From Clostridia bacterium (GTDB lineage: Bacteria > Bacillota > Clostridia > Oscillospirales > Acutalibacteraceae): DNA of 64,000 bases. Made by a program: the position numbers and the translations under genes. The first letter of the stretch is position 1. The number at the start of each line of letters is the position of its first letter. Positions 14,497-22,490 of this stretch are shown here, piece after piece. The DNA lies in assembly GCA_017465505.1 (NCBI GenBank), contig JAFTWB010000006.1, forward strand, positions 124,001 through 188,000. Reading direction: 5' to 3'. Under the pieces are notes generated by a model, which saw only the letters and a list, made by a program, of their open reading frames with translations, had not been told where the DNA came from and searched no databases.

Positions 14497-17400
14497 GTGT
14501 GAAATGGACAAAAAATCAGCAATTGGCCATTGACGCCAGGGGCGGCGATGTGCTTGTGTCTGCCGCCGCAGGCTCAGGTAAAACCGCAGTGCTGGTTGAG
14601 CGTGTGCTGAGAATGTTAACCGACCCTGTTAACCCTATTTCTATTGACAGGCTCCTTATAGTAACTTATACCCGAGCCGCTGCTGCTCAGCTTAAGGACA
14701 GAATCAGCGCAAAACTCAGTGAACTTATTCTGGCTAATCCCGATAACCGCTTTTATCGCCGTCAGCTTGTGCTTCTGAGCAGAGCTCACATCTCCACAGT
14801 TGACAGCTTTTGTTCCGATATCTGCCGTGAGTTCTTCCACGAGCTTGATATTCCAAGGGATTATAAAATTGCCGAGCAGGGTCAGCTCAGCGTTCTTTCT
14901 GCTGCGGCTTTGGAAGAAACCCTAAACGAGCTTTACGAAGAGAAAAACCCCGATTTTTATGAGCTTGTAAGGTGCTTTTCAAATTCCAAAAGCGACAGAC
15001 TTTTAGGAGAAAACGTCCTTAAATTCTACGAGTTTTTAAGAAGTCATCCTTTCTTTGACCTGTGGCTTGACGAAAAGCTTTCCTACTATACCGATTTCAC
15101 CTCAGCGTCAGGCAGTATCTGGGGTCAGGTTATTCTCAGAAATGCCAGAAGAATTATCGACTATGCTATTACACTAGCCGAAAAAACCATCTCAATAGCT
15201 GAGCAAGAGCCTGAGTTTATGTCCAAGGTTTCCACAATTCTTTACCGAGATAAAGCCTACTTTGAAGCCTTGGATGTCAATCTTGATTCCTTAAGCTGGG
15301 ACGCTTTCAGAGAGCTTGTTTACAGTTTTGAAGCAGGAGTTTTAAATGCCCGAGGATATAAAGAGCACCCTGTAAAACTTAAAGTAGCAGCTAACAGAGA
15401 TATTCTTAAATCCTGCGTTAGCGAGCTTAAAGGGCTTTTCGAGTCAGACGAGAACAGGTGTGTTGAAGATATCCGTGCACTTTACCCTGTGGTTTCACAG
15501 ATGTTTAAATGTGTACGCCTTTATGACAAAAAATACTCTGAGCAGAAACGTCTTAAAAACCTTGCGGATTTTTCTGATGTTGAGCATTGGGCTCTTGATT
15601 TGCTTGTAAAGCATAACGGTAAAGAAGCAGAATTTACCAAAACCGCTACTACCATTGCAAAGCGTTTTGACAGTGTGCTTGTTGACGAGTATCAGGACGC
15701 CAACGAGGTTCAGGACCTTATTTTCAAGGCAGTCAGCAAGGAAAGTACCCTCTTCATTGTAGGTGACGCAAAGCAGAGTATCTACGCTTTCCGTCAGGCT
15801 ATGCCTGAAATCTTTATTAACCGCAAAGATACTTATCCTCTTTATGACAGTGTTCAGGACTCATACCCTGCAAAAATTATGCTTGAGAAAAACTTCAGAA
15901 GCAGGGTAGAGCTTACAGACTATGTGAACTTTGTCTTTGACCGCCTTATGACAAAAGAAACAGGCGATATCGACTATAAAGACGGCGAGGGTCTTGTTAG
16001 TGGAGCAAGCTACACCCCTGTTGCTACCCCTTGTGCAGAGCTTCACCTTATTGATTCTGACTCCTTTGAGGATGAGGACGCAATCGCTCTTGAGGCTCAG
16101 CATATTGCCTCAGTTATTTTAAATCTTTGCAACTGTGCAAAAATCAAAGATGGGGACAAGGAGAGAAATTGCGGCTTTGGCGATATTGCAATTTTGCTCA
16201 GAAGCGGAAAGAAAAATTCCTCTTTATATGTTCGAGAGCTGGAAAAATTCCGTGTTCCTGCTACCTTTGAAAGCACCTCTTCATTCTTTGATTTGCCTGA
16301 AATAAAGCTGGTTTTAAGTGTGCTGAGAGTTATTGATAACCCTGCTCAGGATATTCCTCTTCTCAGTACAATGCTTTCTCCAATGTTCGGCTTTTCTACC
16401 GATGACGTAGCCGAAATAAGAGCAAATCACAAGGAAGGCTCTTTTTACAGTGCTGTTATCTCAGCAAGTGAAACCGAGAACTCAAAAGCAGAAAGCTTTA
16501 TAAATATAATCAATTCTTTGAGAACTCTTGCGGTTACTATGACTGCCGAGGAGTTTCTTAACGTACTCTACGAAAAGCTGGGTATTATCTCCGTTTGTGC
16601 CTGTATGGGAGGAGAAAAAGCCGTCAGCAACCTGCGTATGCTCACGGAATACGCTCAGAAATACGAGCAGGGCACTTTAAAGGGAATCGACGCTTTTGTG
16701 TCCTACCTTGACAGGCTTATTGAAAACGGCTCTGACCTCGTAGGTGCAGAAAATGGGGGAGATAGTATTCGTGACGCAGTTCAGCTGATGACCGTTCACT
16801 CCAGTAAAGGTCTTGAATTTCCTGTGTGTATCCTTGCAGGCACACACAAAAAGTTTTCCACAGATACTACGGATAATGTCCTGCTTCATTCTCACCTCGG
16901 CTTTGCTGCCAAACGACGGGATAAGGATATGGGCGTAAGCTACAACACCTTTGTCCGTAAAGCTCTTGCAATGGAGAAAAAGCAGAGTGAAATGAGCGAA
17001 GAGCTCCGTGTTCTTTACGTTGCTCTTACCCGAGCAAAAGAACGCCTTATTATGACTGCAGTAAAGAAAAAGACGGACAAATATCTCTCAACTCTTTCAG
17101 GTAAGCTTGTCAGCGGAGAGAGTATCTCTCCTTACATCGTTTCAGGTGCAAAATCTATTTGTGACTGGCTCTTTATGACTGCTCTTATCCATAAAGACGG
17201 AACTTTGCTCAGAGGTATTGCAAATGCTGATGATTTGGAGTATTCTGATAATAGCTCAATGCTTTCTGTTAAAGTAATCGACGGCATTGATTTTGAGAAA
17301 ACTCAGGGCGAGGTTACTCACAAACCTCTTTATGACTCTGACGCTCAGGGTATAGAAGAGGTGATCAAAGCCCGTTTTGATTATGACTATCCTCATAAGG

Positions 17401-18005
17401 AGCTTTGCAGCCTTCCTGTTAAGGTAACTGCTTCTCAGCTCAGCAATATGGACAGCGGCAAAGATTTTGAAAAAATCCTTAAAAAGCCTGCTTTTCTTGC
17501 TCAGTCTTCTCTTTCTGCCGCTGAAAAAGGTACAGCAATGCATAAATTCCTACAGTTTGCAGACTTCGACCTGGCAAGAAAGGATTTAGACCTTGAAATC
17601 AAGCGTCTTACAGATATCCGCCTTACTCCCTTGGAAGCTGAGTCCCTTGACGTTAATAAGCTAAAGCACTTTATAAGCAGTGATATCGTTACCTTTGCTT
17701 TGGAAAATCCAAGTTATCGTGAATACCGCTTTACTGTAAACATTCCTGCAAGCCTTACCGGGCTTACAGACGACAGCGAAACTTCAGTGATTTTACAGGG
17801 TGCGGTTGACCTTCTAATAATCAAGGATAACGAAATCACCATTGTAGATTACAAGACCGACAGAGTAACATCCACAGATATTCTTGCACAGCGTTACAGT
17901 AAGCAGCTTTCTCTTTACAAAGAGGCAATAAGTGCCTGCTTTGGTCTGAGTGTCAGCAGGTGCATTATATATTCAATTCATTTAGGCGAATACAAGGAGG
18001 TCTGA
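14493..18005 (+). CDS. addA: ATP-dependent helicase/nuclease subunit A
   Basis: UvrD-like helicase with a C-terminal RecB-type nuclease, partner of AddB. The 1170-residue protein has the Q motif KWTKNQQLAID, Walker A SAAAGSGKTAVLVERVL (residues ~29-45), Walker B VLVDEYQDANEVQ, motif III GDAKQSIYAFRQA, motifs V-VI (TVHSSKGLEFPV and YVALTRAKERL), and the nuclease residues GTAMHKFLQ and ITIVDYKTD near the C-terminus. The start codon overlaps addB by 4 bases, so translation is coupled. An AGGAGG at its 3' end serves the next gene, whose ATG lies 2 bases after the addA stop. Confidence 0.96.
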   Translation: MSVKWTKNQQLAIDARGGDVLVSAAAGSGKTAVLVERVLRMLTDPVNPISIDRLLIVTYTRAAAAQLKDRISAKLSELILANPDNRFYRRQLVLLSRAHISTVDSFCSDICREFFHELDIPRDYKIAEQGQLSVLSAAALEETLNELYEEKNPDFYELVRCFSNSKSDRLLGENVLKFYEFLRSHPFFDLWLDEKLSYYTDFTSASGSIWGQVILRNARRIIDYAITLAEKTISIAEQEPEFMSKVSTILYRDKAYFEALDVNLDSLSWDAFRELVYSFEAGVLNARGYKEHPVKLKVAANRDILKSCVSELKGLFESDENRCVEDIRALYPVVSQMFKCVRLYDKKYSEQKRLKNLADFSDVEHWALDLLVKHNGKEAEFTKTATTIAKRFDSVLVDEYQDANEVQDLIFKAVSKESTLFIVGDAKQSIYAFRQAMPEIFINRKDTYPLYDSVQDSYPAKIMLEKNFRSRVELTDYVNFVFDRLMTKETGDIDYKDGEGLVSGASYTPVATPCAELHLIDSDSFEDEDAIALEAQHIASVILNLCNCAKIKDGDKERNCGFGDIAILLRSGKKNSSLYVRELEKFRVPATFESTSSFFDLPEIKLVLSVLRVIDNPAQDIPLLSTMLSPMFGFSTDDVAEIRANHKEGSFYSAVISASETENSKAESFINIINSLRTLAVTMTAEEFLNVLYEKLGIISVCACMGGEKAVSNLRMLTEYAQKYEQGTLKGIDAFVSYLDRLIENGSDLVGAENGGDSIRDAVQLMTVHSSKGLEFPVCILAGTHKKFSTDTTDNVLLHSHLGFAAKRRDKDMGVSYNTFVRKALAMEKKQSEMSEELRVLYVALTRAKERLIMTAVKKKTDKYLSTLSGKLVSGESISPYIVSGAKSICDWLFMTALIHKDGTLLRGIANADDLEYSDNSSMLSVKVIDGIDFEKTQGEVTHKPLYDSDAQGIEEVIKARFDYDYPHKELCSLPVKVTASQLSNMDSGKDFEKILKKPAFLAQSSLSAAEKGTAMHKFLQFADFDLARKDLDLEIKRLTDIRLTPLEAESLDVNKLKHFISSDIVTFALENPSYREYRFTVNIPASLTGLTDDSETSVILQGAVDLLIIKDNEITIVDYKTDRVTSTDILAQRYSKQLSLYKEAISACFGLSVSRCIIYSIHLGEYKEV

Positions 18006-18007
18006 AA

Positions 18008-19720
18008 ATGAAAAAGGTTATTGCAATTCTTCTTACCCTTGCAACCCTTTTGTCCGCATTTTCTCTGTGTACTTTTGCATTATCCGAAAATGCCCTTGTT
18101 TTAGGAGATAGCAACCGTGACTTAAAAGTAAACGTCAAGGACGCAACCTTTATCCAGAAGTATCTTGCAAAAATTGTGTCTTTTGATGATGACAATCTTC
18201 TTTGCTCCGATTGCAACTCTGATGAAAAGGTAAACATCAAAGACGCCACCTGGATTCAGAAGTTTATTGCCAATATTGATTGCCCCTTTGATTTAGGCAG
18301 TGAAATCCAAAAGCCGACAATCCCTGCTGAAACAACAGAAACAACTCAGCCAACAGTAGAAACCCACGCCCCTGAAACTCTTCCGACAGAAGACCTTATT
18401 ACAGAGCCCACTGAGGTTACAACAGCTCAGGTAACAGAAATTACTACTGCCTCAACCGACCCCACAGAAGAGATAAGCACAACCTCTTCGGCAGTTGTGA
18501 CAACTCAGGCGGATGTTACCGAACCCACAGAAATCATTACTGAAACAACAACTGTTGTTCCCACTGAAAGCGAGGCTGCGACTGTGGCTCCATATAATCC
18601 TGTTAAGCCCGATACAAACATTACAATCTACTTTTCCAACAACGTAGGCTGGTCAACTGTAAACGCCTACTTCTACAACGAAGAAAAGCAGCTTGAGATG
18701 AAATCTTGGCCGGGTGCGGCTATGACTCATTACACAACAAACGACTTTGGCGAAAAAATCTATGCTATTGATGTTGATGTGTCCATTTACAACAGAGTCG
18801 TTTTTAATAACGGCAGAAGCCAGACCCTCAATGCCGCAGTAACTGTTGCAAGCTCAGGCTTCTTTGTTACCAGCCAGACTCCCAAATCTGCTATGCAGTT
18901 AGGTGTTTATGCTTATGGTGAAACTGATTACGGCACAAAGAAAACAGTTCACTTTGATTATCCCTCAGGATACAAAAAGCCTGTTGAAATCTGGACTCCT
19001 GCAGGTTATGACCCTGCTGACACTTCAAAGAAATATTCTGTTATCTACCTTTTAGACGGACAGAATCAGTTTGACGACTCCGACGCTTATAACGGCGGCT
19101 GGGGTAGTGACGAGGTAATTACCGCTCTTATGAAAAACGGCGGCGAGGGTATTATCTTAGTCGGTATAGATAATCAGAGAAACCGCGATAACGAGCTTAC
19201 TCCTGATTTGGGTGAGGTTATACCTGCCTATAATAACGGTGGCTTTAAAAACGGAAGCGGTGAGCAGTTTGCAGAGTTTGTAGCAAAGACAGTTGTACCT
19301 TTCGTTGAAGCAAACTACAATGTCTACACAGACGCTGCTCACAGTGCAATTGTTGGTAGCTCTTCCGGCGGTATAGAGGCATTTTACATCGGTATGGAGT
19401 ATATGGAGGAGTTTGGCCGAATCGGTGCAATTTCTCCTGCATTCCTTCTTTACGATAAAGCTACTTGGTACGATTATCTCAGTAAATTTGACTTCACAGA
19501 GCCCTCAAATCTTCCCAGAATCTATTTTTATAACGGTGGAGGCGACTCTTTAGAGCTTGAGCTTTTGCCTAATGCAAAGGATATGAAATCCTGGCTTGCG
19601 GATTTAGGCTATGATGAAAGCAAAATGACCTTTGTTTATGACGAGAAAAACGGTCACAACGAAGCCGCTTGGCGTAATGTTATGCCCGAAATCGTTACTT
19701 GGCTCTTTGAGCTTCAGTAA
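18008..19720 (+). CDS. Secreted esterase with N-terminal dockerin-like repeats and starch-binding-like module
   Basis: A 570-residue exported protein. Signal peptide ~1-24. Residues ~33-93 hold two dockerin type I-like repeats (GDSNRDLKVNVKDATFIQKYL and CNSDEKVNIKDATWIQKFI), with the Asp/Asn calcium-loop pattern. Then come a Thr/Glu/Pro linker (~95-203) and a module starting NITIYFSNNVGWSTVNAYF that resembles CBM26-type starch-binding domains. Residues ~305-570 form an alpha/beta-hydrolase of the esterase D/feruloyl-esterase type with GSSSGG (nucleophile near Ser452) and a late GHNEAAW histidine. It would act outside the cell on an esterified polysaccharide, perhaps docked to a scaffoldin. 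The start at 18008 follows AGGAGG; a longer in-frame ORF from 17960 lies inside addA and would hide the signal peptide. An N-terminal dockerin is unusual. Confidence 0.82.
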   Translation: MKKVIAILLTLATLLSAFSLCTFALSENALVLGDSNRDLKVNVKDATFIQKYLAKIVSFDDDNLLCSDCNSDEKVNIKDATWIQKFIANIDCPFDLGSEIQKPTIPAETTETTQPTVETHAPETLPTEDLITEPTEVTTAQVTEITTASTDPTEEISTTSSAVVTTQADVTEPTEIITETTTVVPTESEAATVAPYNPVKPDTNITIYFSNNVGWSTVNAYFYNEEKQLEMKSWPGAAMTHYTTNDFGEKIYAIDVDVSIYNRVVFNNGRSQTLNAAVTVASSGFFVTSQTPKSAMQLGVYAYGETDYGTKKTVHFDYPSGYKKPVEIWTPAGYDPADTSKKYSVIYLLDGQNQFDDSDAYNGGWGSDEVITALMKNGGEGIILVGIDNQRNRDNELTPDLGEVIPAYNNGGFKNGSGEQFAEFVAKTVVPFVEANYNVYTDAAHSAIVGSSSGGIEAFYIGMEYMEEFGRIGAISPAFLLYDKATWYDYLSKFDFTEPSNLPRIYFYNGGGDSLELELLPNAKDMKSWLADLGYDESKMTFVYDEKNGHNEAAWRNVMPEIVTWLFELQ

Positions 19721-19735
19721 ATTAACACCAAAGAG

Positions 19736-19763
19736 GGTGCAGAGCATTCTGCACCTTCTTTTT
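19736..19763 (+). terminator. Intrinsic terminator
   Basis: GGTGCAGA (19736-19743) pairs with TCTGCACC (19748-19755) around a 4-base loop, followed by ttcttttt. It ends the addBA-esterase transcript. Confidence 0.9.
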
Positions 19764-19773
19764 ATACTTTTTA

Positions 19774-19801
19774 TTGCAATTTTCTTAGGTTGTGGTATAA
19801 T
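19774..19801 (+). promoter_or_regulatory. Sigma-A type promoter of the nusB operon
   Basis: TTGCAA (19774-19779), 16-base spacer, TATAAT (19796-19801), located between the esterase terminator and nusB. Confidence 0.8.
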
Positions 19802-19837
19802 TAAATTGGATTTTAATATTGTTTTGAGAGGTACAAA

Positions 19838-20320
19838 ATGGACGATAAAATTTTAGAAGTAAATACCACTTCAGAAGAAACAGAAAACCAGATTAAAGAG
19901 GACCTTAACGCTCATAATAAAATCTCACGATATAAAAAGAGAGAGCAGACATTCCTCATTGTTTTTGAGAGCCTCTTTTCTGACACAAGTGTTGATGAAA
20001 TTGCCGATAATTTCACCGACAGTACCGCCCAGTTTTACTCTGACGAGGCTATAAAAACCGCAGGTATCATTCAGGAAATTGCAACTGAACTTGACGAGAA
20101 AATTTCAAGCTTTCTTACAAAGGGGTGGAGAATCAACCGTATCTCCAAGATTTCCCTAGCAGTTTTGCGTGTTGCAGTGTATGAGATTCTTTATTGTGAG
20201 GAAATCCCTGTGTCCGTATCTATTAACGAGGCAGTCGAGCTTACCAAAAAGTACAGCGTAAGTGAGGACGCTTCCTTTGTTAACGGTCTTTTGGGTTCAC
20301 TTGTAAAGGGTCAGGAGTAA
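19838..20320 (+). CDS. nusB: Transcription antitermination factor NusB
   Basis: All-helical RNA-binding protein that with NusE (S10) binds boxA RNA and supports antitermination at rRNA operons. The 160 residues include an acidic N-terminal extension of ~28 residues, then YKKREQTFLIVFESLF, INRISKISLAVLRVAVYEILY and the C-terminal VSINEAVELTKKYSVSEDASFVNGLLG, the most conserved NusB block. GAGAGG lies 7 bases upstream of the ATG. The stop codon overlaps the next start by one base. Confidence 0.94.
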   Translation: MDDKILEVNTTSEETENQIKEDLNAHNKISRYKKREQTFLIVFESLFSDTSVDEIADNFTDSTAQFYSDEAIKTAGIIQEIATELDEKISSFLTKGWRINRISKISLAVLRVAVYEILYCEEIPVSVSINEAVELTKKYSVSEDASFVNGLLGSLVKGQE

Positions 20321-21258
20321 TGGCTCTTATTTTAGGAATCGATACCAGCAACTACACCACCTCAGCCGCAATTTACGATACCTGTGAAAACACCATAACC
20401 CAAGCCAAAAAGCTTCTTCCTGTTAAATCGGGAGATTGCGGAATAAGGCAAAGCGACGCTGTGTTTCGCCACGTCAGACAACTGCCTGAAATTATATCTT
20501 CCCTTGATTTTTCAAAGGGTAAAATTGAAGCGGTTGCCGTTTCTTCATCTCCCAGAGAAAATGAAGGCTCATATATGCCTTGCTTTCTTTCAGGAGTTTC
20601 GGTGGCAAAGTCGCTTTCCATAGTAAATAACATCCCTCTGTATACCTTTTCTCATCAGCAGGGGCATATTGCAGCGGCGGCTTTCGGTGCAGAGAGAGAA
20701 GACTTGCTTTCTTCTCCTTTTATTGCCTTTCACGTAAGTGGCGGCACAACAGAAGCTCTTTTGGTAAAGCCCCAAAATAACTCTGGTATTAAAGCGGAGC
20801 TTATTGCTCACACAACAGACCTTAACGCAGGTCAGCTTGTGGACAGAATAGGTGTGATGATGGGCCTTGATTTTCCTGCAGGTGTCTGCCTTGAAAAGCT
20901 TGCAGAAGGCAATTCGGAACAAATCAAAATAAAACCCTCACTGAAAAGGCATAATTGTTGCCTCAGCGGTTTTCAGAATAAAATCTCCAAGCTTTACGCT
21001 GAAACTCAGGATAAAGCTTATACCGCCGCATATACCCTCAAAGCTGTGAGCTCAACCCTTATTGCTATGACCGAAAGCCTTATGGCAGAGTACGGCGAGC
21101 TGCCCTTGCTATTTGTAGGTGGAGTTATGTCAAATCAGCTCATCCGTAAAGATATCCTTGCAAAATTCAATGCAAGCTTTGCACCACCTCAGTTTTCAGC
21201 GGATAATGCCGCAGGTGTTGCTTATTTAGGCGGCAGAAAGTTTTCAGCCGAAGGTTAA
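20320..21258 (+). CDS. TsaD-like (Kae1/peptidase M22 family) protein
   Basis: A 312-residue ASKHA-fold protein related to TsaD, the catalytic subunit for tRNA t6A37. It starts ILGIDTSNYTTSAAIY, has an HQQGH metal-ligand motif (HxxxH, residues ~110-116), HVSGGTTEALLV and a late LFVGGVMSN. It is shorter and more divergent than genuine TsaD (~335-345 residues; usual motif HMEGH). It is probably the clostridial paralogue found in nusB-xseA clusters and not the t6A enzyme itself. Its ATG overlaps the nusB stop (taATG). The function is uncertain. Confidence 0.72.
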   Translation: MALILGIDTSNYTTSAAIYDTCENTITQAKKLLPVKSGDCGIRQSDAVFRHVRQLPEIISSLDFSKGKIEAVAVSSSPRENEGSYMPCFLSGVSVAKSLSIVNNIPLYTFSHQQGHIAAAAFGAEREDLLSSPFIAFHVSGGTTEALLVKPQNNSGIKAELIAHTTDLNAGQLVDRIGVMMGLDFPAGVCLEKLAEGNSEQIKIKPSLKRHNCCLSGFQNKISKLYAETQDKAYTAAYTLKAVSSTLIAMTESLMAEYGELPLLFVGGVMSNQLIRKDILAKFNASFAPPQFSADNAAGVAYLGGRKFSAEG

Positions 21259-21264
21259 ATTTTT

Positions 21265-22473
21265 ATGAATAATAGTTTTACCACCCCTAAGATTATTCCG
21301 GTTTACACACTGAACAACTATCTTAAGGGGCTTCTTGACTCCGACTATAATCTCCAATCGGTTTTTGTAAGCGGAGAAATCTCAAATCTTACAGACCATT
21401 ACTCCAACGGCCACATTTACCTTTCTCTGAAGGACAGTAAAGCGGTTATCAGGGCTGTTATGTTTTCTTTCAACGCTTCAAGACTTCGCTTCAGACCTCA
21501 GAATGGTATGAAGGTTATCGCCAGAGGCAGGGTTTCTGTTTACGAGCCCAGCGGTCAGTATCAGCTTTATATCGAAGATATGCAGCCCGACGGTGTTGGT
21601 GCTCTTACTTTGCAGTTTAATCAGCTTAAAGAAAAGCTTTCCAAAGAAGGTCTTTTTGACACTTCACGGAAAAAGCCCATACCTCAGTTTCCCAAGAAAA
21701 TTTCAATTATCACTTCTCCCACAGGAGCGGCTTTGCAGGATATCCGAAATATCCTCATAAGACGTTGGCCTTATGCAGAGGTTGAGCTTATCCCTGTTTT
21801 GGTACAAGGGGATGGTGCCGCCGGACAGCTGACTGACGCCATAAATACCGTGTCAGAGCAAAAGGACTCCGATGTAGTTATTATCGGCAGAGGTGGCGGC
21901 TCTATGGAGGATTTGTGGGCGTTTAATGACGAAGCTCTGGCAAGAGCCATTGCTGCTTGCTCAGTGCCGGTTATCAGCGCAGTTGGTCACGAAATCGACT
22001 ACACAATCTGCGACTTTGTTTCAGACAGACGTGCACCCACTCCTTCAGCAGCTGCCGAGATTGCTGTCCCAGACAGAGCAGAGCAGTCACAAATGCTTTT
22101 GCAGCAAAGACAGTATCTTTCTGCTCTGGCGGACAGATTCTTTACAAGCCACTCAACAGATTTGAAAGCTTTTTCAACCAAGCTTGAAATCCTCGACCCT
22201 GCAAGAGAGTATAAAGACAGATTGAATACTCTGGAAAAGCTTTATATCCGCCTTTGTGCTAAAGGTGAGGCTGTAATAGGGGAGAAGGAGAGAGAGCTTT
22301 CTCATATAAAAGGCAGTCTTTTTGCTCTTGACCCTGCAAGTATTTTACGCAGAGGCTATGCCGTTGTTTCAAAAGAGGATGTAACTGTTAATTCTGTAAC
22401 AGAACTAAAAACGGGCGATGAGGTTAAAATAAGATTAAATGATGGCGTGGTTAACGCTACAGTAAAGGAATAA
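21265..22473 (+). CDS. xseA: Exodeoxyribonuclease VII large subunit
   Basis: Catalytic subunit of ExoVII, a metal-independent single-strand DNA exonuclease. The 402 residues hold an N-terminal OB fold (VFVSGEISNLTDHYSNGHIYLSLKD), the core signatures ITSPTGAALQDIRNIL, IIGRGGGSMEDLWAFNDE and VISAVGHEIDYTICDFVSDRRAPTPSAAAE, a helical segment and the C-terminal RGYAVV. The ribosome binding site is poor (aagg, 11 bases upstream). The small-subunit gene xseB, normally next in line, is absent: dnaE begins 17 bases after the stop. Confidence 0.95.
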   Translation: MNNSFTTPKIIPVYTLNNYLKGLLDSDYNLQSVFVSGEISNLTDHYSNGHIYLSLKDSKAVIRAVMFSFNASRLRFRPQNGMKVIARGRVSVYEPSGQYQLYIEDMQPDGVGALTLQFNQLKEKLSKEGLFDTSRKKPIPQFPKKISIITSPTGAALQDIRNILIRRWPYAEVELIPVLVQGDGAAGQLTDAINTVSEQKDSDVVIIGRGGGSMEDLWAFNDEALARAIAACSVPVISAVGHEIDYTICDFVSDRRAPTPSAAAEIAVPDRAEQSQMLLQQRQYLSALADRFFTSHSTDLKAFSTKLEILDPAREYKDRLNTLEKLYIRLCAKGEAVIGEKERELSHIKGSLFALDPASILRRGYAVVSKEDVTVNSVTELKTGDEVKIRLNDGVVNATVKE

Positions 22474-22490
22474 ATCCAGAGGTTAAAACG

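Noticed and set aside
17960..18007. Upstream start for the dockerin-esterase
   Set aside because: The extra 16 codons lie within addA, would bury the signal peptide, and the AGGAGG is placed for the ATG at 18008.
21893..22165. Small open frames inside the xseA 3' half as a candidate xseB
   Set aside because: They are out-of-frame shadows of conserved xseA codons, without helical XseB-like sequence or a ribosome binding site.
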